Positions 6,493 through 14,218 of a stretch of 28,548 nucleotides of DNA are shown one piece after another (position 1 is the stretch's first letter; every line of letters starts with the position of its first letter). Both the position numbers and the translations under genes were made by a program. A model generated the notes under the pieces. It saw only the letters and a program-made list of their open reading frames with translations. It searched no databases and was not told the origin of the DNA. Source of the DNA: a virus; IMG/VR virus record IMGVR_UViG_3300038696_000293, positions 1 through 28,548 of that record; one strand, given 5' to 3'.

Positions 6493-7701
6493 TTACTCTC
6501 TTATCACAGTCGTCGTCGAACGCCGGATCGTGCTTTTCCATTTGCGCAGCTCAGTGCGGTGCATGGTGCTGACCCAAATCTCGTTGTGCCCGGGCAGCAC
6601 CTTGAGCACGAAACGCCAGGGCTTCTCCGAGCGCTCGAAGACGATCAGACTTTCCGCGCCATTAACGATTTCCCGTGCGATCCGCCCCTCGTGCAATGCG
6701 TCCGAGAGAACCGCGAGCGTCTCGACCGATACCTCGCGTGACTTTGTCTGAAACTTTTGCCCGTAGGCGCTGGTCATCTGCACCACACGCGTGCGCGTGC
6801 CGATGATGTCTGCGACGTCGTCCGGCAAGACCCCGATCGGCACGGCACCTGGCGCCCGACCTTCCAGAACACGCCGCGCGCGCCAGCTGGTGGCGATGTC
6901 GCGGGCCGCGACGCGGGCGGCAGGCTCGGGCAGACTCTCGAGCTTGTCGTTGAGCATGCGCTCCATCGCGCGGCGGCGCAGGACGCCGGGATTGCGCTCC
7001 CACCCTGGATCGATCCCGACCGGCACCGGCTTGACCTCGCCGGTCCTCCGGTTCGTCCATTCGCGCGTTTCGACCGGCGGGCTGTCGTCGATACCCAACT
7101 CCTCGGCCGCGCGCCGTGTGATCTGTTTCACCCAGCACTTGCAGCCCCAACCGTTCGGCGGATACCAGGTGCTCCAGAACGGATCGTCCACCGGCAGGAC
7201 CAGAAACTCCTTGGACGCGTGATGCGGCCTGTGACGTTCGCTCGGACCCAACCGGTACTGGAGATACGGCATGGCGGTCTTCGTGCGCTGGATGCGGTCC
7301 CATTGACCGGCAGCGCGCGCCGAGCGCAGGTTGGCGTCATAGATCGTGCGCAGCCTGCGCGGGGTGCCAAGAATGCCAGGCCGCGCGTCGCCGCCTTTAC
7401 CCGGGTCCGCAACCTTGCCCACCCCCCACCAGCCACGCGCCTGAAGGCGCGGCTTGAGACGCTTCTGGAACTCCGCAAAGGGCAGACCCTCGTCCAGGGC
7501 CGCTTGCACCTCTTCACGGATGTCGGTCAGCACATCGATGCTGGTGGCCTTGGCCACGCTGAAGGCGACGGCGTGCTCTTCCGGCTCTACATCCAGCCAG
7601 CTGAACGCGGGCTGCCAGCCTTTATTGCGCAAGAACCGCGATGCCTCCGGCGGTGGCCCGGGCTTGAAGCTGTAGTCGGGCCGGTCGTCGTCATCAGCCA
7701 T
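6493..7701 (-). CDS. Head morphogenesis protein, Mu gpF/gp30 family, with a C-terminal nuclease-like extension
   Basis: A 402-residue protein starting at ATG 7701 with GAGG before it. Residues 30 to 170 are the minor head domain, with P-F-A-E-F-Q-K-R-L and R-L-R-T-I-Y-D-A-N-L-R-S-A-R-A-A-G-Q-W near residue 120. It ends at the Cys motif P-P-N-G-W-G-C-K-C-W-V, typical of the SPP1 gp7/MuF group. After that about 215 residues follow. The last about 105 residues (T-R-V-V-Q-M-T-S-A-Y, S-V-E-T-L-A-V-L-S-D, then R-F-V-L-K-V-L and the ending T-x-H-R-T-E) resemble the PBECR barnase/RelE-like domains known to be fused to MuF proteins. That part is my inference and low confidence. It overlaps the portal gene by several bases. 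Confidence 0.88.
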   Translation of the reverse strand: MADDDDRPDYSFKPGPPPEASRFLRNKGWQPAFSWLDVEPEEHAVAFSVAKATSIDVLTDIREEVQAALDEGLPFAEFQKRLKPRLQARGWWGVGKVADPGKGGDARPGILGTPRRLRTIYDANLRSARAAGQWDRIQRTKTAMPYLQYRLGPSERHRPHHASKEFLVLPVDDPFWSTWYPPNGWGCKCWVKQITRRAAEELGIDDSPPVETREWTNRRTGEVKPVPVGIDPGWERNPGVLRRRAMERMLNDKLESLPEPAARVAARDIATSWRARRVLEGRAPGAVPIGVLPDDVADIIGTRTRVVQMTSAYGQKFQTKSREVSVETLAVLSDALHEGRIAREIVNGAESLIVFERSEKPWRFVLKVLPGHNEIWVSTMHRTELRKWKSTIRRSTTTVIRE

Positions 7702-9238
7702 CCTCAACATCCCCGGCGGCGCGGGCCGTGAACATGGCCTGTACCAGCTGGTCGATCATCCGCGACGACGGCATACCCTCGATCGCCTTGAGCGATGCCA
7801 GCGCCGTCTCGTAGCTGTCAGCCTCCGCGATGGCCTGCGTGAACGGGGCCATCAGATCGTCCATCACCGGTTCCCAGTCCGACAACATCTCTTGTCGGAT
7901 ATCCTCGATCGTGTCGATCTCGCCACCGTCGCGCGCAAGGTGGACATGGCGGGCGGTCTGGGGCGGCGGGCTTGGCGCGGGCGCCCCGCCGAACACCTCA
8001 TCGTCATCCGTCGGATCTGCCATCCGCACGATGGCCCGCGCGTCAGCGGCCTTGAACGACACGCCAGCTCCGGCCAGAGCCACGATCCCATCGACCTTGG
8101 TCTTGATGTCCTCCGGTTCGTCCACGGTGATCATCACCTTGGGGAAACCTTTGACCGGACCAAAGTTCAGCATCACGCAGGGCACCACCAGGTCGCGGTT
8201 GATCGTACCGCTGATACCCCGTGCATCAGCAGCCGCCACGTCGTGACGAACCTCGTTGTGGACATTGGCCTGCGCCTGGCTGGACCCGTCGTCCGTGGTC
8301 ATCGTCTGGCCGAGGACCGCCTTGCTGATCTGCTCGTCCACATAGCGCGCCAGGTTTTCAAAGATGGGCATGCTGCCACTGCCGGAGGTGTTCTGTACGA
8401 ATTCGATATCCATGTGTTTGGGGATGACGGCCGCTGCGTCCGTCCCGATATTTGCCACGGCGCGAAACAGGACCGCGACGTCCTTTGCGGTCGCGGCCTT
8501 GTCGTATCGGCCCAGGCGCAGAGGCAGGCCGTAGGTTTCGACGAAGGCCATCCAATCCTTGACCGTGTAGGCCTTGCACATCCAGCTGAAGGCAACAACA
8601 CGGGCAATTCCACCCCGAAACGGCTGTCCCGTCTTCAGCTTGGCGGTGTGCACAATGAAATGAAACGGCTTGAGAGGAACGCCATCGACCGGGTCCGACT
8701 CGTCGCGCAGCCTGATCTTTCGACCTGTTTCCTTGTCGAACTGGAAAAACCGTTGGGTGCGATCCTTGAACGCCCTGGGGAACCAGGCGTTTTCGTTGGT
8801 CTGCCAGTCGGTTTCCACGACGGCAAAACCCTTTCCCACGGCATCCATCAGATCCTCGACCAGGTCGGCGAACATGTCATGGCCGGTCACGTGCTGCTCG
8901 ACCCACTTCGCGATCTCGATGTCCTTCGCCTCTTCCGAGAACGGCTTCACCGTCGCCCTGATACCCGACACGGCGCGTTTTCGCTGGCCAAGGACGGAGG
9001 CATAGTGAGGATCGCGTTCCTCCATCTCTTCGGCCAATGTCATGAACGCGTCGATATTGCCCTGATCGCAATCGCGCAGGATCCCCGCCAGGGCTTGCGG
9101 CGTCAGCCCGCTGGCCACCGACTCCACCCAAGCTTGCCGCACGCCCGTCATCCCGCCCTCGGCCTGCACCTCGACCAGGTCCGCTTTACGAACCAATTGG
9201 CCCCATGCGTCGCGCAATACGTCCCTGATGCTCACCAC
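7694..9238 (-). CDS. Portal protein (Mu gp29, DUF935)
   Basis: A 514-residue protein, the usual length for gp29. Marks include I-L-R-D-C-D-Q-G-N-I-D-A-F-M-T-L-A-E-E-M-E-E-R-D-P-H-Y (about residue 50 to 76), then V-L-G-Q-R-K-R-A-V-S-G, and D-M-F-A-D-L-V-E-D-L-M-D-A. The G-L-P-L-R-L-G-R-Y-D and Q-T-M-T-T-D-D-G-S-S-Q-A-Q-A segments are highly characteristic. It forms the dodecameric portal ring. Start is GTG at 9238 or, more likely, the adjacent GTG at 9235, which overlaps the terminase stop (GTGA). Confidence 0.95.
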   Translation of the reverse strand: MVSIRDVLRDAWGQLVRKADLVEVQAEGGMTGVRQAWVESVASGLTPQALAGILRDCDQGNIDAFMTLAEEMEERDPHYASVLGQRKRAVSGIRATVKPFSEEAKDIEIAKWVEQHVTGHDMFADLVEDLMDAVGKGFAVVETDWQTNENAWFPRAFKDRTQRFFQFDKETGRKIRLRDESDPVDGVPLKPFHFIVHTAKLKTGQPFRGGIARVVAFSWMCKAYTVKDWMAFVETYGLPLRLGRYDKAATAKDVAVLFRAVANIGTDAAAVIPKHMDIEFVQNTSGSGSMPIFENLARYVDEQISKAVLGQTMTTDDGSSQAQANVHNEVRHDVAAADARGISGTINRDLVVPCVMLNFGPVKGFPKVMITVDEPEDIKTKVDGIVALAGAGVSFKAADARAIVRMADPTDDDEVFGGAPAPSPPPQTARHVHLARDGGEIDTIEDIRQEMLSDWEPVMDDLMAPFTQAIAEADSYETALASLKAIEGMPSSRMIDQLVQAMFTARAAGDVEDG

Positions 9239-10797
9239 AGCCCCTCTCGCGCGCCAAAGCCCGCCGTTGTCGATACGCGCCGTCCTTCGTCCGTTTTGCG
9301 CCCGCCGCGCGGCACGCGGGCGTAGGTGTGAACCTGGTATTCCGTCTTAAGGGCCGCGAGCAGCAGCATGAGCGCCACAAAGGCGTCGCCATGCCGCCCC
9401 TTGTTGCGGGCGTCGGGAATGGTCGGGATGCCGCGCACCAGCTTGACCACGCGCATGTCGTCGCGCACATCGACATCATTCGCGAGGCTTATGGTCTGGT
9501 CCTCGAAATGCTTTTTCACCCGTGGGCCGTTCTCAAGGTAATAGCCCTGGCTCAGTTTGACCGCCTCGATGCGCTCAAAACCGAATGCCTCCTGGCATCG
9601 CTCTGCCAGTCCCAGGCCGTTGCCGGTCGCGTCGAACTTGGCCCCGAGGAACCGCGACAACCGACTGATGATGAAGCTGATCACCTGGAACTGCTGTTCG
9701 ATCGGCATGTTCTTCAGTTCGACCATCAGCGGCACCACCACCGACAGGTCGCGTTGCTCCTGCCCGATCGCCAGAATTGTCAGGTCCGAGCTGCGCCCGA
9801 AATCTTCCCCAAAGGCGGTCAGCCGCTCATCGTCCAGCCGGTCCAGGTGCGGCGCGACTTCACTGTCCAGAAAGGCCTGCACATAGGCCGTTCGCTCATC
9901 AGCGGGGCGCAACTCGAACCCCTGCGGAGCGGACAGCCGCGCGACGTGATGCGCATCCGTCATGCAGGCCTCGACAGCGGCTGCCGAGATGTAGGCGCCG
10001 CTACCTTTTTTCGGAATGCAGTACAGCTCTTCCTCGGCGTCTTCGCCGTAGAAGGCCATTGTGTCCGCGATTTTCGCAGCCTTTGCAGCGCTCGTTTGGG
10101 GCCAGCCCAGGACGAGCCCCATATGTTCATACCAGCCGTCATTGATGGCGTCGTCGAACGTCACTCTCAAGACGAAGCCTTTGCGTTTGCCCGAGCGAAT
10201 ATCGCCGATCAGCCGGTTGAACGAATTGTCAGCCCCGTCATGTGTGCTGATCACCAGAACTTTGCCATCCAACATGAGCAGCGCCATCGCCGCCTTGAGC
10301 ATCTCGTCCAGCTCGTCGTGGAATGCCGCCTCGTCGAAGATCACAAAACCCTGACGACCGCGCAACGAGCGCGGCTTGCTGGTCAGCGCAACGATATCGA
10401 ACCCGCTGGCGAATCGGATTTTAAAAGCATTTATGGATTTTTCGGCCCCGTCCTCGGTTTGCTCCTTGAACAGGAATTCCTCGACCGCACCGGCGGCAGG
10501 CATGAACGCTTTGGCCCACATGGCGCAGACGTCGATGAACTCCTGCGCCATGTCGAGATTGAACCCGATATAGAGCACGTCCATACCGCCCGCTGACTTC
10601 TGGGCACCCGCCGTCAACACCGCGTCCGATCCGATGCCCCACGTCATGCCGATCCGGCGCGATTTCTCACAGACCACAAACTGGTGGGCGGCCGTCGCCT
10701 CTAACAACCGTGCCTGGTAGGGTATCAGGACCGATGGCAGATCACCTTGCTCGGCAAGCCGCTCGGGCAATTGGTGTTTCGAGGCGGGCGCGTTCAC
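9232..10797 (-). CDS. Terminase large subunit (Mu gp28)
   Basis: A 521-residue terminase. The ATPase part has a Walker A-like C-E-K-S-R-R-I-G-M-T-W-G (residues 43 to 54), in which R-R-I-G replaces the usual glycine-rich loop as in other gp28 proteins, and Walker B F-V-I-F-D-E-A (residues 151 to 157). The nuclease part begins with F-G-E-D-F-G-R-S-S-D-L-T (about 329), where the aspartate is the probable first metal ligand. It packages DNA by headful cleavage. GTG start overlaps the gp27 stop (GTGA). Confidence 0.95.
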   Translation of the reverse strand: MNAPASKHQLPERLAEQGDLPSVLIPYQARLLEATAAHQFVVCEKSRRIGMTWGIGSDAVLTAGAQKSAGGMDVLYIGFNLDMAQEFIDVCAMWAKAFMPAAGAVEEFLFKEQTEDGAEKSINAFKIRFASGFDIVALTSKPRSLRGRQGFVIFDEAAFHDELDEMLKAAMALLMLDGKVLVISTHDGADNSFNRLIGDIRSGKRKGFVLRVTFDDAINDGWYEHMGLVLGWPQTSAAKAAKIADTMAFYGEDAEEELYCIPKKGSGAYISAAAVEACMTDAHHVARLSAPQGFELRPADERTAYVQAFLDSEVAPHLDRLDDERLTAFGEDFGRSSDLTILAIGQEQRDLSVVVPLMVELKNMPIEQQFQVISFIISRLSRFLGAKFDATGNGLGLAERCQEAFGFERIEAVKLSQGYYLENGPRVKKHFEDQTISLANDVDVRDDMRVVKLVRGIPTIPDARNKGRHGDAFVALMLLLAALKTEYQVHTYARVPRGGRKTDEGRRVSTTAGFGAREGLW

Positions 10798-11375
10798 GAT
10801 GGCACTCCCAGGATACTGGCGCGAATCGCCTGTACGGTGTCGTCGGTGAAGCCGTAGGTCTTGGCATTCTTCGTCAGGTCGTCGGCGACGGCGGCCTTGG
10901 CCTCCTGGGCGGCGCGCTCGGCGATCCGGCGCTCCTGATCGGCCGACATCTTTTCGCGCATACCCGACGAGCTCATCACATCTTTCAGCATCTTGCCCAG
11001 AAAGTGCAGCTCCTGCGGATTGATCGCGTCGCCTTCCTTCAGCATCTGCGACTTCATGACCTTGAAGGCCAGCGTCGTGATCATCTGGAACAGCACGTTG
11101 TGGCGTTTGGCCTCCTCTTCGAGGCCGTTGCCTTCCATCCAGCTCACGGCCCAGGCACTCGCCTCTTCCTGCGCCTGGGCCATCTTTTCATACTCCTGCC
11201 CGAAGGAATGCACCGCCGACTTGCTCAGCCGGACCTCGAAGCCTTCCTCGTCGAGCTTTGCGTTCAGCGCATCCGTGATGCCTTCATAGTCCGCAAAGCG
11301 TTGTGCCTTCAGCAGGTCCTGTAGCCAGAGCCGCAGATCGTTCGACAATAAATTGATCTTGCGCTTGGGCGGCAT
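10794..11375 (-). CDS. Mu gp27-like protein (DUF3486), probable small terminase subunit
   Basis: A 193-residue protein from ATG 11375 (MPPKRKINLL). The open frame begins further upstream at 11462, but that extension is non-conserved and overlaps the preceding gene; ATG 11375 lies two bases after that gene's stop. DUF3486 marks are S-K-I/L-N-L-L-x-x-D-L-R-L-W-L-Q, the H/D-A-L-N-A-K-L segment, S-K-S-A-V-H-S-F-G-Q-E-Y and a long helical C-terminus. The family is the likely small terminase subunit by position before gp28. Translationally coupled to gp28. Confidence 0.9.
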   Translation of the reverse strand: MPPKRKINLLSNDLRLWLQDLLKAQRFADYEGITDALNAKLDEEGFEVRLSKSAVHSFGQEYEKMAQAQEEASAWAVSWMEGNGLEEEAKRHNVLFQMITTLAFKVMKSQMLKEGDAINPQELHFLGKMLKDVMSSSGMREKMSADQERRIAERAAQEAKAAVADDLTKNAKTYGFTDDTVQAIRASILGVPS

Positions 11376-11376
11376 G

Positions 11377-11670
11377 TCAACGCCGGGCCGACGGGCGCTT
11401 GACGCCGGGGTGCACAACACGGCCCATTGCCACGTCCGCGCCCCGTGAGGTGGCAGTGGCAATCACGACATGCCCATGGTCGGTCATTTCGACCAGTTCG
11501 GCTTCACCAAGCCAGGCAAGCGCTGCGCGCATTTGATCTTCCGACGTGGCGATCCCGACACCGCGAACCACGTCGATCAGGATCGAGGCGTTCGAGGTGT
11601 AGTCCGACGAGCGTTCGAGGTGGCGCAGAATGGCCAGGCGGCGATGTTCGGTTTCCGGGTTCGCGGGCAT
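11377..11670 (-). CDS. Small winged-helix-like protein, paralogue of its upstream neighbour
   Basis: A 97-residue protein of the Mu gp26-like position. It shows R-R-L-A-I-L-R-H-L, N-A-S-I-L-I-D-V-V-R-G-V-G-I, S-E-D-Q-M-R-A-A-L-A-W-L-x-E-A-E-L-V and ends PGVKRPSARR. The alternation looks like a winged helix-turn-helix. Its neighbour at 11694 follows the same pattern, including the VA-x-G and PGV-x-RP tail. The role is not known; Mu-like phages often encode one or two such proteins before gp27. An unusual start context: ATG after GCGCGGGC... with no obvious ribosome-binding site was found. Confidence 0.75.
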   Translation of the reverse strand: MPANPETEHRRLAILRHLERSSDYTSNASILIDVVRGVGIATSEDQMRAALAWLGEAELVEMTDHGHVVIATATSRGADVAMGRVVHPGVKRPSARR

Positions 11671-11693
11671 TTGAAGCCTCCTTCAATCAGGCT

Positions 11694-12005
11694 TTAAGGG
11701 TCTGGCCGCATGACACCCGGTACCGACCGGCTGCCCTCTGCGACCTCTTTTCCGTTTTGGGTGACACGGGCGATAATTTCGTCGGTATGTCTGCGCACAG
11801 TGATCAGCTCCTGCTCCTGGAGCCATTGAACGGCCGCGACGATCTGATCCATCGTGGACGGCACGCCCAGGCGCTCGCAATTCAGCCGCAGGAGTGACGC
11901 CGCCGCCTCGTAACGCGGCATGCAGGAAAGATACTGCAATATCTCAAGGCGACGCTTTTCCGTTTCGATCCGCAGCACCGCGTTGGCCCATTCCTGGAGC
12001 ATCAT
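11694..12005 (-). CDS. Small winged-helix-like protein of the gp26-type position
   Basis: A 103-residue protein with an N-terminal R-R-L-E-I-L-Q-Y-L segment, L-L-R-L-N-C-E-R-L-G-V-P-S-T-M-D-Q-I-V-A-A-V-Q-W-L-Q-E-Q-E-L-I and the tail GVMRPDP. It follows DUF2730 with overlap (ATGATG junction). It aligns by eye with the next gene along almost its full length. I infer a recent or ancient tandem duplication. In Mu-like phages this place, after gp25 and before gp27, is taken by small DNA-binding-like proteins, possibly terminase partners. Confidence 0.78.
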   Translation of the reverse strand: MMLQEWANAVLRIETEKRRLEILQYLSCMPRYEAAASLLRLNCERLGVPSTMDQIVAAVQWLQEQELITVRRHTDEIIARVTQNGKEVAEGSRSVPGVMRPDP

Positions 12006-12385
12006 TCCTTCCTCTCGGCGATACCGACAACGCCGCGATAAAGACTGTCCACCATTCGGCTTGTCGCATTCCCTGTCGCTTTGACTTCAGCCAGAGAAAT
12101 GGCGAGCCGTGAGACATCCTCCTTGGTGGCCAGTGAACCGATCTGACCTTCGAGCTTTGACAGATGCGTGTCGATCCTACGCACATCGTCCTTCATTGAG
12201 GTTTGCTCTTGTTCGACTTCACCCAGCCGACGCTTGATGTCGTCATGCCCCGAAGTCAGTCCCGACAGATTGTATTTCACCCGGCTCGACACGCGCCCCC
12301 AAAACCAGCGCCCGACCAGTCCAAGCAGCGCAATGGCCGCGAGCACGAGGCCAAGAAGCTCATTTCCGCCGTTAACCCAATCCAT
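12002..12385 (-). CDS. DUF2730 protein (Mu gp25-like), one transmembrane helix and coiled coil
   Basis: A 127-residue protein from ATG 12385 (MDWVNGGNELL), with GAGG about 10 bases upstream. Residues 9 to 29 are a membrane helix (L-L-G-L-V-L-A-A-I-A-L-L-G-L-V-G). Residues 48 to 110 are a long heptad-like helix with R-R-L-G-E-V-E-Q-E-Q, D-V-R-R-I-D-T-H-L-S-K-L-E and a repeat of the L-x-x-L-x-x-E pattern. DUF2730 proteins occupy this place in Mu-like phages, next to the lysis genes, so a spanin-like or membrane role is possible but not shown. Confidence 0.82.
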   Translation of the reverse strand: MDWVNGGNELLGLVLAAIALLGLVGRWFWGRVSSRVKYNLSGLTSGHDDIKRRLGEVEQEQTSMKDDVRRIDTHLSKLEGQIGSLATKEDVSRLAISLAEVKATGNATSRMVDSLYRGVVGIAERKE

Positions 12386-12575
12386 CACCAAAGACCTCGC
12401 GACAAACAAATGTAGTCAGTATTGAGAAATCTGCGCCGAAGGCCGAACGCGCGACGGGCCAAAGAGCCCCCGGGATTGCCGTCCTGCCCACGCAGCTTGC
12501 ACCCCGAAGGATCATCGCCGTCACGAGGACACCAGACACAAGGCAATATGCCCGGCGCGCGTGACGGCAGACCAT
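12372..12575 (-). CDS. Possible small membrane/lysis accessory protein
   Basis: A 67-codon frame filling the gap between the holin and DUF2730. Residues 9 to 30 are moderately hydrophobic (A-Y-C-L-V-S-G-V-L-V-T-A-M-I-L) and end near a cysteine (G-A-S-C). This could be a degenerate signal or lipobox as in an Rz1-like spanin, but the match is poor. There is no good ribosome-binding site at 12575 and the 3' end overlaps the start of DUF2730 by 14 bases. The region may instead be simply leader DNA. Confidence 0.3.
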   Translation of the reverse strand: MVCRHARRAYCLVSGVLVTAMILRGASCVGRTAIPGALWPVARSAFGADFSILTTFVCREVFGDGLG

Positions 12576-12592
12576 TCAGGCGGCATGAAGTC

Positions 12593-12811
12593 TCAGCCGT
12601 TCAGGGTGATGCGATTTCTGGCGCGAATACGCCCGTAGAGCGCCACGGCCCCGGACACCAGAGTGACCGCAGAGATGACCAGATCGCGGGCCTGCGAGAC
12701 GTCATCCGGCGAAACAGTGACGCCCACCAGACCGGCCAGGCCGACGAGAACGCCACCGGCGCCGCCGAGAACGCCAAGAGATTTGAGTGGGGATTTATAG
12801 CCGTTGAGCAT
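12593..12811 (-). CDS. Holin-like small membrane protein
   Basis: A 72-residue protein starting at ATG 12811, two bases after the amidase stop. Two hydrophobic stretches, residues 12 to 32 (L-G-V-L-G-G-A-G-G-V-L-V-G-L-A-G-L-V-G) and 44 to 60 (V-I-S-A-V-T-L-V-S-G-A-V-A-L-Y-G), are joined by an acidic turn (S-P-D-D-V-S-Q-A-R-D). The C-terminus is basic (R-I-R-A-R-N-R-I). This topology, size and the position next to the lysin fit a two-helix holin that opens the inner membrane for the amidase. Confidence 0.85.
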   Translation of the reverse strand: MLNGYKSPLKSLGVLGGAGGVLVGLAGLVGVTVSPDDVSQARDLVISAVTLVSGAVALYGRIRARNRITLNG

Positions 12812-12812
12812 G

Positions 12813-13685
12813 TCAGGACCTTTCAGTTGGTTTTGATGTTTTTTTCGTGTAGCGGCGCACGACCCAGCCCTCCTGGCCGTCGTAGAGCACACAGAGCCAT
12901 TCGGTTCCGCTGAACACCCCGTCACGCAGGACCGGCACTTCCGCACCATTTGGGATCGCCGTCAGGACGTTCGGATTGAAGCTTGGCCAGCGCCGCATGT
13001 TGAGGCCGCTGCCCCGGGTTTCGATCTGCACCCACGACCGGATCGCGCCGGTGTCCGCATCGTCCTTCGGCTCAAGTTCCGCCCGGTCCTCGCGACCCAG
13101 AACCCTGGCGCGCAGGCTCTCGAGCGGGAACAGCGGATTGGCGTCGGTCTTGCGGCCAGGCGAGATGTACCAGTGCGCCTGGATATCCTTGAGCGTGTCG
13201 ATACCCCGAAACAGGGCTTGGCAAAGCTGGAGCGTCGTTTCGATCTGTTCGGGCGTGTAATCCATCCAGTACCCAGCGCCGTGTTCAGGCGTCGTGATCC
13301 GATGAATGCCGTATTCTTCCACCCCGAATGATTGTTTGAACCAGGTTCTGGCGCGACCCGGCCCGTCGTAGGTCATCTTGCCCGGGTTCACGATCTCGAT
13401 CCCGATCGAGAAGCCGTTGCAGTGTCGCCGACCGTGGTACTGCGAGGTCCCCGCGTGATTGGCCCGGCGGTTGGTCGGCACCTGCTGGATCAATGACCCA
13501 TCGCGCTCGACAACAAAATGGACAGAAACCCTGGCGGGATTGTCACGCAGATACCGCGCCGCCGAGCCCTCGTCCAGCCTGCTGGCAGTGTCGTGCACGA
13601 CAACCAGCGTCGGCGTGATGGCCCCGCCGATGGCCTTCGCAGGCTGATAAGGGGCCGCGTCGATCTTGTGGGATTTGAGGCGCAT
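12813..13685 (-). CDS. Endolysin: N-acetylmuramoyl-L-alanine amidase with SH3-like domain
   Basis: A 290-residue lysin. Residues 20 to 185 are an Amidase_2 domain with the expected zinc ligand pattern: V-V-V-H-D-T-A (H31), A-N-H-A-G-T-S (H77) and A-H-W-Y-I-S-P-G-R-K-T-D (H171, with K179 and D181). It cleaves the bond between muramic acid and the stem peptide. Residues 220 to 282 are an SH3b-like cell-wall binding domain (S-G-L-N-M-R-R-W-P-S ... G-W-V-V-R-R-Y). No signal peptide is seen, so release needs the holin. It is the first gene after the Mor-like activator and is preceded by the palindrome at 13750. Confidence 0.93.
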   Translation of the reverse strand: MRLKSHKIDAAPYQPAKAIGGAITPTLVVVHDTASRLDEGSAARYLRDNPARVSVHFVVERDGSLIQQVPTNRRANHAGTSQYHGRRHCNGFSIGIEIVNPGKMTYDGPGRARTWFKQSFGVEEYGIHRITTPEHGAGYWMDYTPEQIETTLQLCQALFRGIDTLKDIQAHWYISPGRKTDANPLFPLESLRARVLGREDRAELEPKDDADTGAIRSWVQIETRGSGLNMRRWPSFNPNVLTAIPNGAEVPVLRDGVFSGTEWLCVLYDGQEGWVVRRYTKKTSKPTERS

Positions 13686-13693
13686 GAGGATGT

Positions 13694-13716
13694 CCCGGAA
13701 AACATGAAGTTCCGGG
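13694..13716 (-). promoter_or_regulatory. Inverted repeat in the lysin leader
   Basis: CCCGGAA (13694-13700) and TTCCGGG (13710-13716) form a 7-bp perfect stem with a 9-base loop. In the minus-strand mRNA the downstream arm ends 8 bases before the lysin ATG and includes the only G-rich stretch that could bind the ribosome (GGGA). The hairpin could therefore limit lysin translation. Confidence 0.4.
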
Positions 13717-13749
13717 CCAAACTGTCATGTGGAGCGGATCGCATCGCCT

Positions 13750-13763
13750 TGGAACGCGTTCCA
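13750..13763 (-). promoter_or_regulatory. Candidate Mor/C-type activator site, Plys copy
   Basis: TGGAACGCGTTCCA is a perfect 14-bp palindrome, with CC and GG flanks that extend the symmetry to 20 bases. It lies 64 bases before the lysin ATG, while the copy at 6203 lies 38 bases before gene I. It is the only perfect copy I found in the window. Confidence 0.5.
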
Positions 13764-13828
13764 GGGCGGCGGGACTGGTGGGCCGTTCCCCACCGCGTGG
13801 AGACTTTGGCAGACAGGTTCGCGGTCTG

Positions 13829-14218
13829 TCAAAAGAGAAATTGCGACTGGTCCGGCGGACCCTGATCGCGCAGCTCGGCGCGGTACTGCGACGCTGTGCG
13901 CACAGCGATGTCACACGCCAGCGCCACTTCGCGCAGCGACTTGCCATCCTCCAGCATCGCAATCGCCCTCCTTTTCTTCTGAAGGCGGCTCGCGTCGCGA
14001 CCGCGCATATGCCCGCACGGCAGGTCGATATTGCCGGGTCCGATCTCGTCAATCAACTTTTCGGTGGCCTGCTCACCGATGATCCCGGCCAGCAGAGTCC
14101 CCCGCGCGGTCGCGGGAATTTTTACCACAGTACCGCCCCGGGCCTTGAGCAGCTTTACCGTCAGTTCCAGCCCGATGGTTTGCTCTATCTCGCCTGCGAC
14201 GCCGGGTAACTGGGTCAT
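13829..14218 (-). CDS. Mor/C-like transcription activator of middle/late genes
   Basis: A 129-residue protein, the same size as Mu Mor. The first 90 residues (I-G-x-E-x-T-V-K-L-L-K-A-R-G-G-T-V-V-K-I-P, then I-G-E-Q-A-T-E-K-L-I-D-E-I-G) match the Mor dimerisation half in style, with the conserved G-G-T-x-x-x-I-P strand. Residues 77 to 118 form the helix-turn-helix (R-A-I-A-M-L-E-D-G-K-S-L-R-E-V-A-L-A-C-D-I-A-V-R-T-A-S). It starts with ATGA overlap on the methyltransferase gene, so it is made from the early-middle transcript. Mu has two such proteins (Mor, C). Only one is seen here, and it lies where C lies in Mu, just before lysin. Confidence 0.82.
   Translation of the reverse strand: MTQLPGVAGEIEQTIGLELTVKLLKARGGTVVKIPATARGTLLAGIIGEQATEKLIDEIGPGNIDLPCGHMRGRDASRLQKKRRAIAMLEDGKSLREVALACDIAVRTASQYRAELRDQGPPDQSQFLF

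Larger units (their letters stand above)
13686..13828 (-). promoter_or_regulatory. Lysis-operon promoter region (Plys-like)
   Basis: A 143-base gap between the activator and lysin genes. It holds the 14-bp palindrome and the leader hairpin. By analogy with Mu, where the C activator drives Plys just after its own gene, this is the probable late promoter. The gap is the first long one after the coupled early-middle genes and marks a change of transcription unit. Confidence 0.65.

Noticed and set aside
7892-10596. Two long plus-strand frames (7892-9325 and 9328-10596)
   Set aside because: They lie opposite portal and terminase genes and have the same shadow character.
13827-13832. TTGACA at the end of the Mor-like gene as a -35 of the lysis promoter
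   Set aside because: It overlaps the stop codon and has no matching -10 at the right distance. The palindrome-based promoter is a better explanation.
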